Source: Gonocerus acuteangulatus (taxonomy: Eukaryota > Arthropoda > Insecta > Hemiptera > Coreidae). From it: DNA of 64,000 nt. The translations under genes and the position numbers were made by a program. Below are positions 16,091 to 27,820 of this stretch, in pieces. Where the stretch lies: positions 62,374,770-62,438,769 of the forward strand of contig OX328124.1 of NCBI GenBank assembly GCA_946811695.1, written 5' to 3'. Every line of letters starts with the position of its first letter. Position 1 is the stretch's first letter. The notes under the pieces are model-generated. The model saw only the letters and a list, made by a program, of their open reading frames with translations. It did no database searches and had not been told where the DNA came from.

Positions 16091-17068
16091 TAGAAGAGAG
16101 AAGTATACTCTTCCATTGAGTTATTCAGCCTATGAGAATCGGAAGAGAGTATTTTCTTGTCATTCCGTAAATACATATTAGAAACTTGAAGGAGCCTTCG
16201 TTCAAAATGAATGTCCAAATTTCATGCGAATCAGGATAACGTTGCTTCTTTCATCTCACGACTGTGTATTTTAACATATAAGTTTCTAAACTTTGAGCCT
16301 TTTCAAACTTTGATATATCGGCTACACAATTTCCTTGAGACTTCATTAGAACAGCTTTGTAAATCTCAGTATTACTAAGGATCATTGTATGTATGTTTTT
16401 ATTTTAACAAAGGATCATGCTTCATATTCGTATATTCCATGGTCGAAAACGAATATTAATATCCCTTTAGTAGATGAGTCAGTACCTCAGTGAACACCGA
16501 GTATTAGATGAAAGATTTTATCGTTCTAGAGAGATGTAAGCGTATGAATTTTACAGCTTGATAATACGAAATATAATTTCACAGTATACAAACAAACCTA
16601 GGATTAGAAATTCCTCCGTAAATGTGAAAGGAATGACTATTTGGATTTAATTGATCATCAAAAGCGAATATGTATTATAAATCATTGTTATTCTATTAGA
16701 ATAGTTATATGTTGATACTTACAGCATGTTTATAGAAATATTTAGGGATAAAGCTCATAACCATGATATCAGAAATTGGTAAAACGTTACAGGCGATAAT
16801 GCTCTAAAATTTCTTATATAAAATAAGTCGTTTCATTCTTCATAGAATAACAAACGTTACACGTTATTGATATCAAAACTACAGGAAACACAAAACGTTA
16901 TGCGTCAAAAATACAAAAGTTAATTGACGCACCTAGTGCGTCTACGACGCTTTTAGTGTAAGCGATTAAGATTATATTCTTATTAATAGTAAGTACGTCA
17001 TTATTTATTGTTTTGCGCGTTAAATGTTGAGGGATTTTTTTGTCACTGGAGTTCACCATGAATATATC

Positions 17069-17069
<1 letters not shown>
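16091..17069. other. AT-rich spacer
   Basis: No gene, RNA or element end recognised. Confidence 0.45.

Positions 17070-17133
<64 letters not shown>
17070..17133. repeat. (TA)n microsatellite
   Basis: Pure TA run directly abutting the left end of the TIR element at 17134. The insertion appears to be into a TA tract. Confidence 0.95.
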
Positions 17134-17135
<2 letters not shown>

Positions 17136-18440
17136 GTGATTCTACAGAAAAGTAGCACTTTTGGTGAAAACTTTTTTTTTTTCATTTTCTTTGTTTGATT
17201 TTTACCTAAGAGATCATAAAGCATGTCTAACTTAATATTATCAAAGTATTGGTCAATTAGTTTTCATGTCCTAAGTGGCCAAAAAGCAGCCATTTTGTTT
17301 TTGGGTTGCATGGGAGTGAGAATAAGAGTAAAAAAAACAATATTTCTTAGCAGTAGATGTTTCTAACTGTCATTCTGAAGATATAGCATGATATATTAAA
17401 CCGCGGAAATGGCAAAAGCATTGAAAAAACACTTAGTTTTTGGGAAAATATAATTAAACAATATTTTTCGTACTGACAGGGTAGTGAAAATAATTTAATC
17501 CTCACTTCCCTGTTGAGAAAAAGTGGAAAAAATCACATTTGTGTCAATTATTTTTATTTAATAAATTAACAGAACAGAAGGGAATGCTACTAGACCAAGG
17601 GTTTTAGTATAAATTGCCAAACAAAGTCTTGCTTTTGAATATAAATTCCGTCGTTTGCCTCAGTGTTGTACTATAATTGACAGGGGAGTGAGAAACAGGG
17701 GAGTGATAATTTTGAGGTTTGGGTCACCTGTAGCACACCCTGTTTATAAAGAAAAGCTTTTAATGACATCTAAATAAAGTGTTTTGGGGTACTTATCATA
17801 CAATATTATCAAATTACAAGAATAAAAATCAACTGATGTTCTATGAAGAACAGGGGAGTGATAAACAATTTTTACAACTCATCATTTTACTTGAAAAAAC
17901 ATTCATAGCAGATCAAAATCAAACCACTCACTTTCCAGAAATCAAGCAGAAATCATTTGTTTTTGTGTACTTTGAGATTCTAAATTAGCTGACTGAAAAA
18001 TAAAAAAGCCACGTTTACGCTTCACAAATGTTGTATTTTCATTGTGACAGGGGTGTGATAAAATTGTGAGTGACAGACGTTAGTGAAGCTTTTGTCATCC
18101 CTTATGATAATATTTTTTAGTTTTTTCTCTTCCAGCTACATTCGTGAGGGCATAATGAAAAAAAAAATACTTTAACAAAAAAACTTCCTGCAAGTTACTG
18201 TAGGCCTAAAAAAATCAACGACAGTTACAACCCTGAGTAGTGTGACAGGGCAGGGGAGTGAGAATTAGGGCTTTGCAAAGCTCCAGCTCCAGATCAAAGG
18301 TTGTTACAGATCATCCAGTGCTAGGTATAATTCAAAATAGTTTTTTATCATCTTACTAAAAAGGAAAAATATTAATATTTTCAATACGGACTGAATAATT
18401 GACAAAAACCAAAAAGTGCTACTTTTCTGTAGAATCGCCC
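17134..18440. mobile_element. 1.3-kb TIR element in a TA microsatellite
   Basis: The left end GGGTGATTCTACAGAAAAGT and the right end, the reverse complement of ACTTTTCTGTAGAATCGCCC, are inverted repeats of about 33 bp with two or three mismatches. TA lies on both sides, consistent with Tc1/mariner-like insertion, although the flanks are TA microsatellite and so not decisive. No transposase domain is recognised. The interior carries the word CAGGGGAGTGA or close variants about seven times, always on the plus strand. Probably non-autonomous. Confidence 0.75.
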
Positions 18441-18501
<61 letters not shown>

Positions 18502-18521
18502 CATATATATATATATACACA

Positions 18522-18593
<72 letters not shown>
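18441..18593. repeat. (TA)n microsatellite with CATA interruptions
   Basis: About 150 bp of TA with regularly spaced CA steps, on the right side of the TIR element. With 17070-17133 it may be one ancestral tract split by the insertion. Confidence 0.95.
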
Positions 18594-18594
<1 letters not shown>

Positions 18595-18829
18595 GAGAAC
18601 TTTATTTATAAGTACTTAGTCAACTTCTCAACTCTATGACAACTACAATTCTGTATAAGGGTCTTCGTGACTACGGCTCTGGATCCTGTTCGGACCTTAT
18701 GATAAAGAACATCGTGATCCCTAAGTGCCCGTAAGCCTCCTTTTCATTTATATAACTTATATATTTTAATTTGCTAATGCGCATTGCATCAAAAAAATCG
18801 GCTGTGTGGATTGCACTGAACATCAAGCC

Positions 18830-18894
<65 letters not shown>

Positions 18895-20080
18895 AATTCA
18901 TAAATGTAGTTTTAAATGTGAAACAACCGACGGAGCACAAGGGGTCTTACTATTAAATGTTTTAAATGATAATTCATGATCTAGATTAGGTTAGCCGAGA
19001 GAAATACCAGTAGCAAATTCCATTAAACGCCCACCAATACAGCCTGATTTAGGCTTGCTAACTAGAAGAGAGTACAAAAGAAAAGTCCAGCAGTTGTAAA
19101 GGTTCTTTTCTCGAACTCTCGCCAAGTGTACAGGAATAAATTTAGAAGAGCTAAGGAGTCAGTTAACATGGGAATGGCACTTTTGGGGCACTTTGCCTCG
19201 AGTGCCGCGTAAACTCTAGTACGTCAAGTGGCCAACAAAATTTATCTTTCCTCCGTTACTTTTTGTCGTTTGTTCCTTTATTCCTTTTCTTACAGCCAAT
19301 TTTTTTCTTTCTGCTTCGCAAATGCACTTCTTCCAGAAATCACCACCTTAATAAAGCCATTCTCAGGTTCATTACTTAATATACTGAAAGGAAGATAGGT
19401 AAGTCGTCAATATTTATTTACTTTTTATGGTAAATAACGTAATGCCTTCCAGTTGGTAACTTCAATATCTTTGAACACGTTATTTACAGATAAGCATAAA
19501 ATTAGCACATTGCACATTAAGGCAACGAGTCGTGATATTAGCAAATTCAACACAAAATAAAAGCTAATGGCGGCATATTTCAGAACTAGCTCACATAAAC
19601 AGGACAAAACAGACAGCCTTGATGACTTGAATACAATAATATTGCGAGCTGCAGACCAGTGGATTGAAGATTGTATAAGCTCTTCGTTTAGTCTTTGGGC
19701 CTGACGCGGACCATAAAAATTACAAAAGCAGGAATGCTAGATAGTTTTTTTTATCATCTATTAACAGATCAAAACTCATTTATTAGATAAAGGAAAAGTT
19801 GTTTCTGTGTAATGTTTCAATAAAGGCTATAGTAAGATAACATGGTGAATACTGTCCCCAGCGATATCGATTTAAGAGTAAAAGTACTCAGTTATGCAAA
19901 TATTTAGCCTTCTGGAGGTCATATTAGTGGCACAATACATTAGGACGTTTAATATTGAGGTAAGTGGTATTCTAACGCCAACTCTGTACATGATTTAGGA
20001 TTTATCGAACAATTTTTAGGCCATAAGGAATACTAATGTAAAAGGTATCGCTATTTAAGGTTCTGAGTGTTGAAAATAAA
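18594..20080. other. spacer with a (TA)n tract and one arm of an interspersed repeat
   Basis: A (TA)n run lies at 18834-18890. The segment about 19833-19950 is an inverted relative of 23432-23580 (listed separately). No gene is recognised. Confidence 0.5.
19833..19950 (+). repeat. interspersed repeat, related in inverse to 23432-23580
   Basis: Shares GGCTATAGTAA, GCGATAT, AGCCTTCTGGAGGTCATATT and GGCACAATA, in the same order, with the reverse complement of 23432-23580. No ends or coding are visible. Confidence 0.65.
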
Positions 20081-20345
20081 GTCCGTCTCGCAGGAACTGC
20101 ATCATCATAGCGCGGTTCCTTTCATATCCCTAGTCTAATTTGGAAAGATTAAAATAGAAGCAGTTATTATTTTGGTTCCACCAGTCTTTTTTTTTAATTC
20201 ATTATTATAATGGTGTGTCAACCCTTAAGGTCACTAACGCCATTCCTGTGTGTAGTAAAGTCTTGAAAGGTCATGATTTACAATCTTACCTGGAAGGGTC
20301 GGCAACCACTAGAAACTGTCCCGCTAGTTACAAGGTCTTGGAATA

Positions 20346-21761
20346 ATGGAAATCTATATTTCTAACAATAAATTGTTTTTGTTATTTTACTTAACCAGTT
20401 TTATTGCAAATGCATTATCCAACTATAAGAAATTAAAAAATAACAAGGAATAAAACAGACAAAAAGAACCATTCGAATAAACGAAATCAATTAATTTAAA
20501 GTTTTAAGCACTTATTTCTCCGATTGACATCGCCTAATTAAAACTTTCTTCAGAACCGTTTTTGTAGAGCATTTAGTAAGCTTTCGAATGTTAATCTTCC
20601 GCTTCACAAGATTGTCAACGGTTTTCGAGATACTAACGAAAGTATACAAAGTTACCAAACTTTTTTTGTCTGTTAATAAAATATTTTATTCTAACCCTTC
20701 CTTCACTCTAAACGTAACAAAAATTTCAACATATTAGTGTTGATAGAATTCGAACATGCAGAAAATGTTTCAACTGTATCCCATAATTCTAAGTACCAAA
20801 ATCAAACACAAACAACCCTCCCTAGGCAGGACGCTAGGCAGTTGAAAAGCTACATCTTGGAAATCCATATCTCTAACATTAAATTGTTTTTCTTATTTTT
20901 CTTAACCTGTTTTATTTTCAAATACATTATCCAACTATAAGCAATTAAAAAATAACAAGGAATAAAACAGACAAAAAGAACAGTTCGAATAAGCGAAATA
21001 AATTACTTTAGAGTTTTAAGCTCTTATTTCTCCGATTGACATCGCCTAATCAAAACTTTCATTAGGACCTTTTTTTTAGAGCATTTAATAAGCTTTCTAA
21101 TGGTATTCTTCCGTTTACCAAGATTCTCAACCTTTTTCGAGATATTAAGGAAAGTAAACAAAGTTACTAAAACTTTTTATGTCTGTTAATAAAATATTTT
21201 ATTCTAACCCTTCCTTCACTCTAAACGTAACAAAAATTTCAACATATTAGTGTTGATGGAATTCGAACATGCAGAAAATGTTTCAACTGTATCCCATAAT
21301 TCTAAGTACCAAAATCAAACACAAACAACCCTCCCTAGGCAGGACGCTAGACAGTTGAAAAGCTACATCTTGGAAATCAATATCTCTAACATTAAATTGT
21401 TGTTCTTATTTTTCTTAACCTGCTTTATTTTCAAATACATTATCCAACTATAAGCAATTAAAAAATAACAAGGAATAAAACAGACAAAAAGAACAGTTCG
21501 AATAAGCGAAATAAATTACTTTAGAGTTTTAAGCTCTTATTTCTCCGATTGACATCGCCTAATCAAAACTTTCATTGGGACCTTTTTTTTAGAGCATTTA
21601 ATAAGCTTTCTAATGGTATTCTTCCGTTTACCAAGATTCTCAACCTTTTTCGAGATATTAAGGAAAGTAAACAAAGTTACTAAAACTTTTTATGTCTGTT
21701 AATAAAATATTTTATTCTAACCCTTCCTTAACTCCAAACGTAACCAAAATTTCAACATATT

Positions 21762-21826
<65 letters not shown>

Positions 21827-22115
21827 GGCGCATCTACATCTAGGTCATTAGCGCCGACATCCAGGGTGTAGCGAGGAATTTTACCAGCGAGCCGTGGGAT
21901 GATAAAATTCCTGCCGGAGGTTGGGAATCGAACCCACCATCTCCCGCTTATGAATCCAAGGCGCTAGCCATTAGACCACGGGAGACCCCTCAACATATTA
22001 GTTTTGATAAAAGTAGAACATGCAGAAAATGTTTCAACTGAATCCCATGATTCTAAGCACCCAAACCAAAAACGGTATTCAAAAACTATTTTTCCAATTT
22101 TCTCGAAAACGGTTA
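20346..22115 (+). repeat. tandem internal units of about 512 bp in H1 copy b
   Basis: Landmarks such as AAATTGTTTTT recur at 20370, 20881 and 21394. Units one and two run about 20346-20857 and 20858-21370. The third begins near 21371 and contains the SINE at 21764-21990. Units two and three are more alike than unit one, which matches recent local amplification. Confidence 0.85.
21764..21990 (-). mobile_element. tRNA-derived SINE nested in H1 copy b
   Basis: Target-site duplication CAACATATTAG at 21753-21763 and 21991-22001. Read on the minus strand it has a tRNA-like head with B box GGTTCGATTCC, the same body as 10811-10993, the tail hairpin CGGCGC ... GCGCCG and a poly(A) of about 60 (the T run at 21764-21824). 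The long unbroken tail suggests a young insertion. Confidence 0.92.
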
Positions 22116-22367
22116 AAGCTATCGCCTTGAAAATGGTTTCATTCGTTTTCCTAGCCCAGGAAGCATATAAAACGAGTACTTACAAGCTTATGAACTCAAA
22201 AACGTAAGCGTTACGATTTTTTTTTGTGCGAATTTCGCCCCAAACGCCATCTTCCAGTAGGCGGATTTTGCTGGTTAACGAACTTGACCTTTCAAATTAG
22301 ACGAAAGATTTTTGTACCAAATTTCATCAAAATCGGACCATTTGTCTAGGAGCTACAGAGCGAACAG

Positions 22368-22373
<6 letters not shown>

Positions 22374-22431
<58 letters not shown>

Positions 22432-22447
22432 CATATATACATATATA
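22374..22447. repeat. (TA)n microsatellite in H1 copy b
   Basis: TA run with CATA steps at its right end, in the conserved H1 position before ACAAATTTG. Confidence 0.9.
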
Positions 22448-22768
22448 CAAATTTGAACCACCGTTATTTTCGGTCTCTAGGGGTTCTGAAACGCGAAATT
22501 TTCTAGTCGGCACTTCCGGATTGTTTCATTGTATCAACCTTATAAGCGGGGTTCCTCCCTATGGGGGAGGGAGGAACCGCGCTAAAAATGGAAAATAACT
22601 CTAACAATTTTTTTTTTTAATTTTTGAGACATTTGCGCGCTTTAGATAACGAAGTTCTGTTATAATCTCAATTGTGACTTCGGCTCACGGCATATCTAGC
22701 TGGATTTATACTCTTTAATAATCGGTGGTGATATGTTAGGTATCCGTGTATGATATCGTTGATACAAA

Positions 22769-22998
22769 TGCAAAGTATCGAATGTGAAAATCTCCACTTT
22801 CCACAGTGAAAAACCCTTTATTCATTACTTTGCTTTTGGACAGTCAAATATACGGCAGATTCGACCTTTTGAAAGAGGTTTCATTCCCCTGTCACTGTGT
22901 GAACTTAGATTCGAGAGTTTGCCGTCCATCAGTCTAACAGCAATCAGTAAAGATTGAAAATGAAAAATGCGTTTTTTCACATTCGATACTTTGCAATT
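22769..22998. repeat. inverted repeat with about 20-bp arms
   Basis: Arms GCAAAGTATCGAATGTGAAA and the reverse complement TTTCACATTCGATACTTTGC lie about 180 bp apart. It could be a small MITE, but no target-site duplication is clear. Confidence 0.6.
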
Positions 22999-23431
22999 CT
23001 ACCGAGGATATTATCGTCCAAAAAAATGAGAACAACACAAAATTTTTTTTTTTCCCGAATTTTCAGGTAATCTATATTGCGTACAGTACTATAACAATAT
23101 TTTTTCTAAGGGTTTTTGGGATATGTTTGGGTGAATTAGGCTGATTACATTTAAAGTTCTGTATAAATACAAAACGGTTTTTCCTATTTTTGAGCATGTT
23201 CTGCTCCGAAAGGGGTACGGGAAAAAGTATACAAAAAATGCGATTTAGAAGTTAGCCAGAAACATCCCCATATTTAAATAATCCATTTCAAAATAAAAAC
23301 TCGTCTGAAAATTTCAATTTCGCACCACATATTTTGAAAGAACCCATGGTTATTAAGTTTTATAATTTACACCTCTATGATTTCTTTTAGTTTTTTTTTT
23401 TTTTTTTTTTTTTTTTGGAGTAAAATAGATA

Positions 23432-23580
23432 CAAGTCATCCTAATTTATTGTGCCAGTAATATGACCTCCAGAAGGCTATATATTTGTATGACTGAGTAT
23501 TTTTAGATTACCTTTCAAGTGATCAAACTCCAAAATCCATATCGCTCGGGGCACTTTTCACCATCTTATATTACTATAGC
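23432..23580 (-). repeat. interspersed repeat, inverse partner of 19833-19950
   Basis: The reverse complement shares ordered blocks with 19833-19950, including AGCCTTCTGGAGGTCATATT. An internal insertion or deletion of about 30 bp separates the two copies. Confidence 0.65.
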
Positions 23581-24779
23581 CTTTGTTTGTTAGTGAGGGT
23601 GGTAGATAAAATTGGAATACAATTTCTGTTATTAAAATGTGTTATCATAAATCATATAGTTGTATTAGTGGTTCATTATGCTTAGCATGACATATGAATA
23701 TATAGTTCAATTTGGAAATGACTTCCAACTTCGAAAGTCACTTTGGGGACTTTTATAAAACGGTTTTTCCTATTTGCTTCTTTAAAAAAAAGTGCATCTT
23801 TAAAATAAGAGATAGATGAAAAATGCTATTAACAGTGAAATTTAATGAATACATTTAAAACAAAAAAAGTGTATGATAAACTTATTAGAATACATTTATT
23901 AAAATATATAAAGTGTAAACAAAATAATACATAAAATTAGAAATTACTGGTTAGAGGAATACTAGGCAGTCAATATATGCAGCCTCTTAGTACACTACAT
24001 TACTTATCTTGAACCCGCGTGGAAAATCGTGAATTTAAAGCTCTTCATTCGAAAATCCAATAAATGTCCAACAAAAACACAGTTCTTATGCAATTTTTGA
24101 TAGTGTGTGTTTTATTTAAACCTAAAATGAATATTTACTGAAATAATATTTGTTAACCCACAGCTAGGAAGACTAAAGGAGACGATTTGTCAATTTAAAA
24201 CGTATTTGTTATGGTGTTTTCCTAGAGCGAAAGTTGAGTAGAAGGGGTCAATAATTTCCACTTAGGATACTGTCAGTTTCCTGTGGAATATATAGAAAAC
24301 GTACTTAATTTTCTGCAAAAACGGTTCTAAAATAAGGACGCTCTTAATGAGAGAAATAAGTTCTTAGAACTTCAAAAGAGTGGGTTTCGTTGCTTTAAAC
24401 GGCCCTTTGAGTTTTCCTTAGTTTTTTTATTCATTGTTATTTTGTAATAGTAAAATAAATTTATGAGAAATTAAGATATGTAAAATGAGGAACAATTTTA
24501 TGTTCTTTTTTTTTATTGAGCTGTTCGAACAGAAGCTTAATTAATTTCCGCTATTGAACGTTATCTGTGCATTGTGACGTCTAGACCTCACTATTCTTTA
24601 AGATCTTATTGCAGCAGGCGTTTGAAGCTTTCATACAATACTCCAACATTTAAAGACTAACAACATTTACTCTCGAATTTAAAAAACCTCAATTTAAATA
24701 TAATAAAATCTCCATTTAAATCTTAAATTCAACAACATGCTTTAAATTAACATTTGTCCTAAACAAAAGTAAAATTTGT

Positions 24780-25066
24780 ATTTATATTATTTATTTTTAG
24801 GCAGTTATTTTTTAACTTTGTTACATTATCTTATTGCTTATTGTTTTATCTCATTTTTGTTTATTTTTTCATATTGTTGATTATATATTTTATTATTTTT
24901 ATTTTTTTTTTAGTAATTATTATTATTATTTTTTTTTCTTTCTTATTTTTTTTTTATTTTTATTTATTTTTTTTCCAGACTGTGACTGATTTTTAATATT
25001 ATAGACTTATGAAAAGAGACCATCGCCTAAGTTACGGGTCTGAAACAAATAAATAAATAAATAAAG
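24780..25066 (+). repeat. probable retrotransposon 3' end with (AAAT)n tail
   Basis: A T-rich stretch ends in ACGGGTCTGAAAC followed by (AAAT)n at about 25044-25066, the form of many LINE 3' ends. No coding is recognised upstream. A similar tail lies at about 36655-36680. Confidence 0.4.
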
Positions 25067-26294
25067 CTTTCATGAAATAGCTATTCTAATGTTTCCAAGA
25101 GACATTAGTAATAAGAGGTTATGGAATCGCGTTAATGCGACACAATTCCTGTGAGTCGGAATTTTTTAAATATGAATAGATTACTGCAATCATTATACCG
25201 GACTCTTAGAACTCTCACAGTACCACCGATAAAAACCAAATAGGATACCTATCAATTTAGAGGTCACTGGGGACATGACGAACGAGACAACAAGCTAATA
25301 AACAATAATTGTCTTTACAATGATTACCATTTCATTTCCATTCAGGTATTATTCCTGTGGCAATCCTCTAATGTTCGACTACAATAGTCACATAACTACC
25401 CATCTCGAAATACCTACGTCAGGAGGGGAGTCATTATGCTCATTAAATAAAACAACATTTTCAGTTTGATTATTTATTTTATTTAAGGGCTTCACATCTA
25501 TGGAGAAAAGCCCTAATACACATAATGAAATAATTATTTAATTTATATAATTTCCTTGGTAATACAGTCTATATTTTCAATTTACAGTAAATAAAATATA
25601 TTTATGGCAAAGGGTAAACATATTTTCTCGCTCCTAGGAAAAAAAATCAACGCACGTACAGATCTTCACATGACAAGTGCATTAAAATACAATACATCAT
25701 ATTCAATTTCATCCTTCGTCATTACTAATTATATGGTTTCATGCCACATTATGTCCATTCACTGCATTTCGTCCAAGCGCAATATTCGATAGGTGGGTCA
25801 GGCTTTAAAAAAAAATAGGCGTCGTTCGTGCTGGATAATTTAAATCTACGTAAACGCCGATGTGAGGAGATGGAACGAGCGAAGGTGAATAACGATATTG
25901 GAGGGCCATTTCGCGGTAGGCCTGTACCTATAATAAAATGACTTAAGAACGTGCTATTGCAGCTCGCCCAGCTGTTAGGCAAAACAACATTTATGCAAAT
26001 TCTAATTTGCACATGAAATTGAATTCTCAATTTACTACTCGCACCCCGCCGTTTACGACCATGGAGTCGCAATAAGGGCCAAAAGGACGCCTTAAACTTT
26101 CGCCATTTCAGAGAGCTAACTATTGAAATTATAGAGAAGATCCTGTCATATGTTAACTTCTAAAATCTCTTTAGAAAAAGTATTAACTTGGGTTTGAGTC
26201 GATGAAACTCAGTTTCCACACAATATTACGGCACCTTGCTGTAGTATCGTATGCTTCTACGGTGTCGAATGAATCAGCTATGATAGATTCATAG

Positions 26295-26310
26295 TTATAT
26301 ATATATATAT

Positions 26311-26376
<66 letters not shown>
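26295..26376. repeat. (TA)n/(CA)n microsatellite
   Basis: TA run with a short ACACACACA block near 26311-26319. Confidence 0.95.
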
Positions 26377-26379
<3 letters not shown>

Positions 26380-26966
26380 TTAGCTAAAAGCGAAGAAAAA
26401 TAAGGCTATTTGTAGAATTAAATATCTGTGGAGGAGAGCCGAAGGCTAGTGGGACCCTGAGAATAATCCGGGAGATAGCTGATCACGCGATGTTCCTATC
26501 AAGAAGATGGACCTTCCAGCCCTGATAGATTGGCTGCCTCTGTCAAATTAAATATCCTACCTACTTCATAAATAACTATTATTAATAGCAGGCTTTTTTT
26601 AATAAAACGCTCTAACACAGTTCGACAACAAAGTACGAGGATCCCGGCAGAGAAGGACGATGTTAAAGAGAAATGAAAAAATTAATTTCTTTTACAAAAA
26701 CTTTTGTGTTGTCACGAGCTAAAAGCGCTCATGATAACAATTGTTAGTACAGGAATTGGCAATTTTTCGACATTATTACAAGCAGGGGAAGACTGTGATT
26801 ATAGACATACTTATTTAGTTTTAATATTTTCTCTTTTTGAAAAAAAAAATGGATTTTTTTCTTCCCTATGAAGAAGAAAATAAAATAATGACGACGCTCG
26901 AAAATGTAATCACTATGAGACTGAGCCCATGGAAATTTGAAACATATATATATATATATATATATA
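26377..26966. other. spacer
   Basis: Holds a slightly GC-richer block at about 26420-26550 of unknown nature and a (TA)n run at 26945-26966 at the mariner end. No gene recognised. Confidence 0.4.
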
Positions 26967-27750
26967 CAGGGTGCTTCAAAAAAATGTATACACACTTTAA
27001 ACTATCGTAGTTTTCCCACTCTACAAGGCTAATGTTATATTTCTTCGCCAGGTGGCAGCATAATCGTCCCTCTATGTTATATTGTCAGTTGGAAGTTGTA
27101 ATATCAACATGGCGGACGTACGTTTGAGTTTTGAAGAACGTAAGCAGGTTATTAAGTGGTACTGGAAGTTTGAGAATGTAAATGAAGTTCAACGACAGTG
27201 GAGAAGGGAGTATGATACAGAACCACCTTCAAGATTAACAATTACACGCATACGAGACAAATTCGAAGTTCATGGAACAGTGTGTGATGTGCATAAAGGT
27301 CATTCAGGTCGACCTCGAACAGCTACAAGTGATGAGTCATCAACGGCAGTCTTGGAACTGTTTAACGCTCTCCTAACAAATCTACAAGGCAAGGGGGGGG
27401 GGCACCATTTTCAACAAGGTGGTGCCCCGCCGCACTATCACAGGGACGTACGAGCTTACCTGGATCAAAATTTGCCGGGCCAGTGGATAGGACGAAGGGG
27501 GCCAATCGAGTTTCCAGCACGCTCCCCAGACCTTACACTACTGGATTTCTTCTTATGGGGCACAGTAAAAAATGAAGTGTACAAACGTAAACCACGTAAC
27601 CTAGACATTCTTTGGAATGAGATTCAAGCCGTGTGTAGAGAAATCTCATTGGACGTTTTGATACGATGTACAGAATCAGTGGTGACTCGTACTCAGAATT
27701 GTATTGATGCTGCAGGTCACCAATTTGAACAGTTTTGGGCTTTATCATGA
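26967..27750 (+). mobile_element. mariner/Tc1-like element, deleted, 5' end present
   Basis: The 5' end CAGGGTGCTTCAAAAAAATG follows a TA, as in many arthropod mariner-like elements, and the transposase frame begins about 120 bp downstream. No matching 3' inverted repeat (CACCCTG) is found after the stop at 27750, so the right end is lost. Confidence 0.75.
27082..27750 (+). pseudogene. mariner/Tc1-like transposase with internal deletion
   Basis: The 222-residue frame has an N-terminal helix-turn-helix of the type seen in insect mariner-like proteins (FEERKQVIKWYWKF, then SRLTITRIRDKF, then GHSGRPRTAT). It jumps at about residue 93 to the catalytic core end (HHFQQGGAPPHYHRDVRAYL, RRGPIEFPARSPDLTLLDFF, LWGTVKNEVY). 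The stretch holding the first catalytic Asp is deleted. In the second motif the expected QQDGAPPH reads QQGGAPPH, so that catalytic Asp is also gone. The natural start is probably the ATG at 27109 (ATGGCGGACG). The protein would bind but could not cut DNA. Confidence 0.85.
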
Positions 27751-27773
27751 CAGAATTCAGTTATGTAGAATAA

Positions 27774-27820
27774 CATCTGTCTGTGCTAATGGCCTCGGCA
27801 GCCGATGCACAAAAAAAAGA
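27774..27820 (+). repeat. copy of the shared retro tail hairpin with short A run
   Basis: GTGCTAATGGCCTCGG ... CCGATGCAC then AAAAAAAA. The stem GTGC/GCAC is a compensated variant of the SINE tail stem. No head or clear target-site duplication is seen. Confidence 0.55.

Larger units (their letters stand above)
20081..22585 (+). mobile_element. H1 family copy b with amplified internal units and nested SINE
   Basis: Starts GTCCGTCTCGCAGGAACTGC and ends in a hairpin whose arms are AGCGGGGTTCCTCCC and GGGAGGAACCGCGCT (15 bp, one mismatch, 9-base loop TATGGGGGA), then AAAA. The interior holds three units of about 511-513 bp, the third interrupted by a SINE. A (TA)n tract lies at 22374-22447 in the conserved position. 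The short open frames at about 20737 and 21250 are the same segment of successive units and not genes. Non-coding Helitron-like element by inference. Confidence 0.75.
22586..26294. other. AT-rich spacer with scattered repeats
   Basis: Contains an inverted repeat (22769-22998), a T run (about 23391-23416), the repeat arm 23432-23580 and a retro-type 3' end (24780-25066). A less AT-rich block lies at about 25740-26080 without a recognisable gene. Confidence 0.45.

Noticed and set aside
20737..21453. Two duplicated 67-residue proteins
   Set aside because: They are the same non-coding segment of successive H1 internal units; no motif and no equivalent frame in copies a and d.
25749..26072. 107-residue minus-strand protein
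   Set aside because: No motif seen; the region is merely less AT-rich, so a chance frame is likely.
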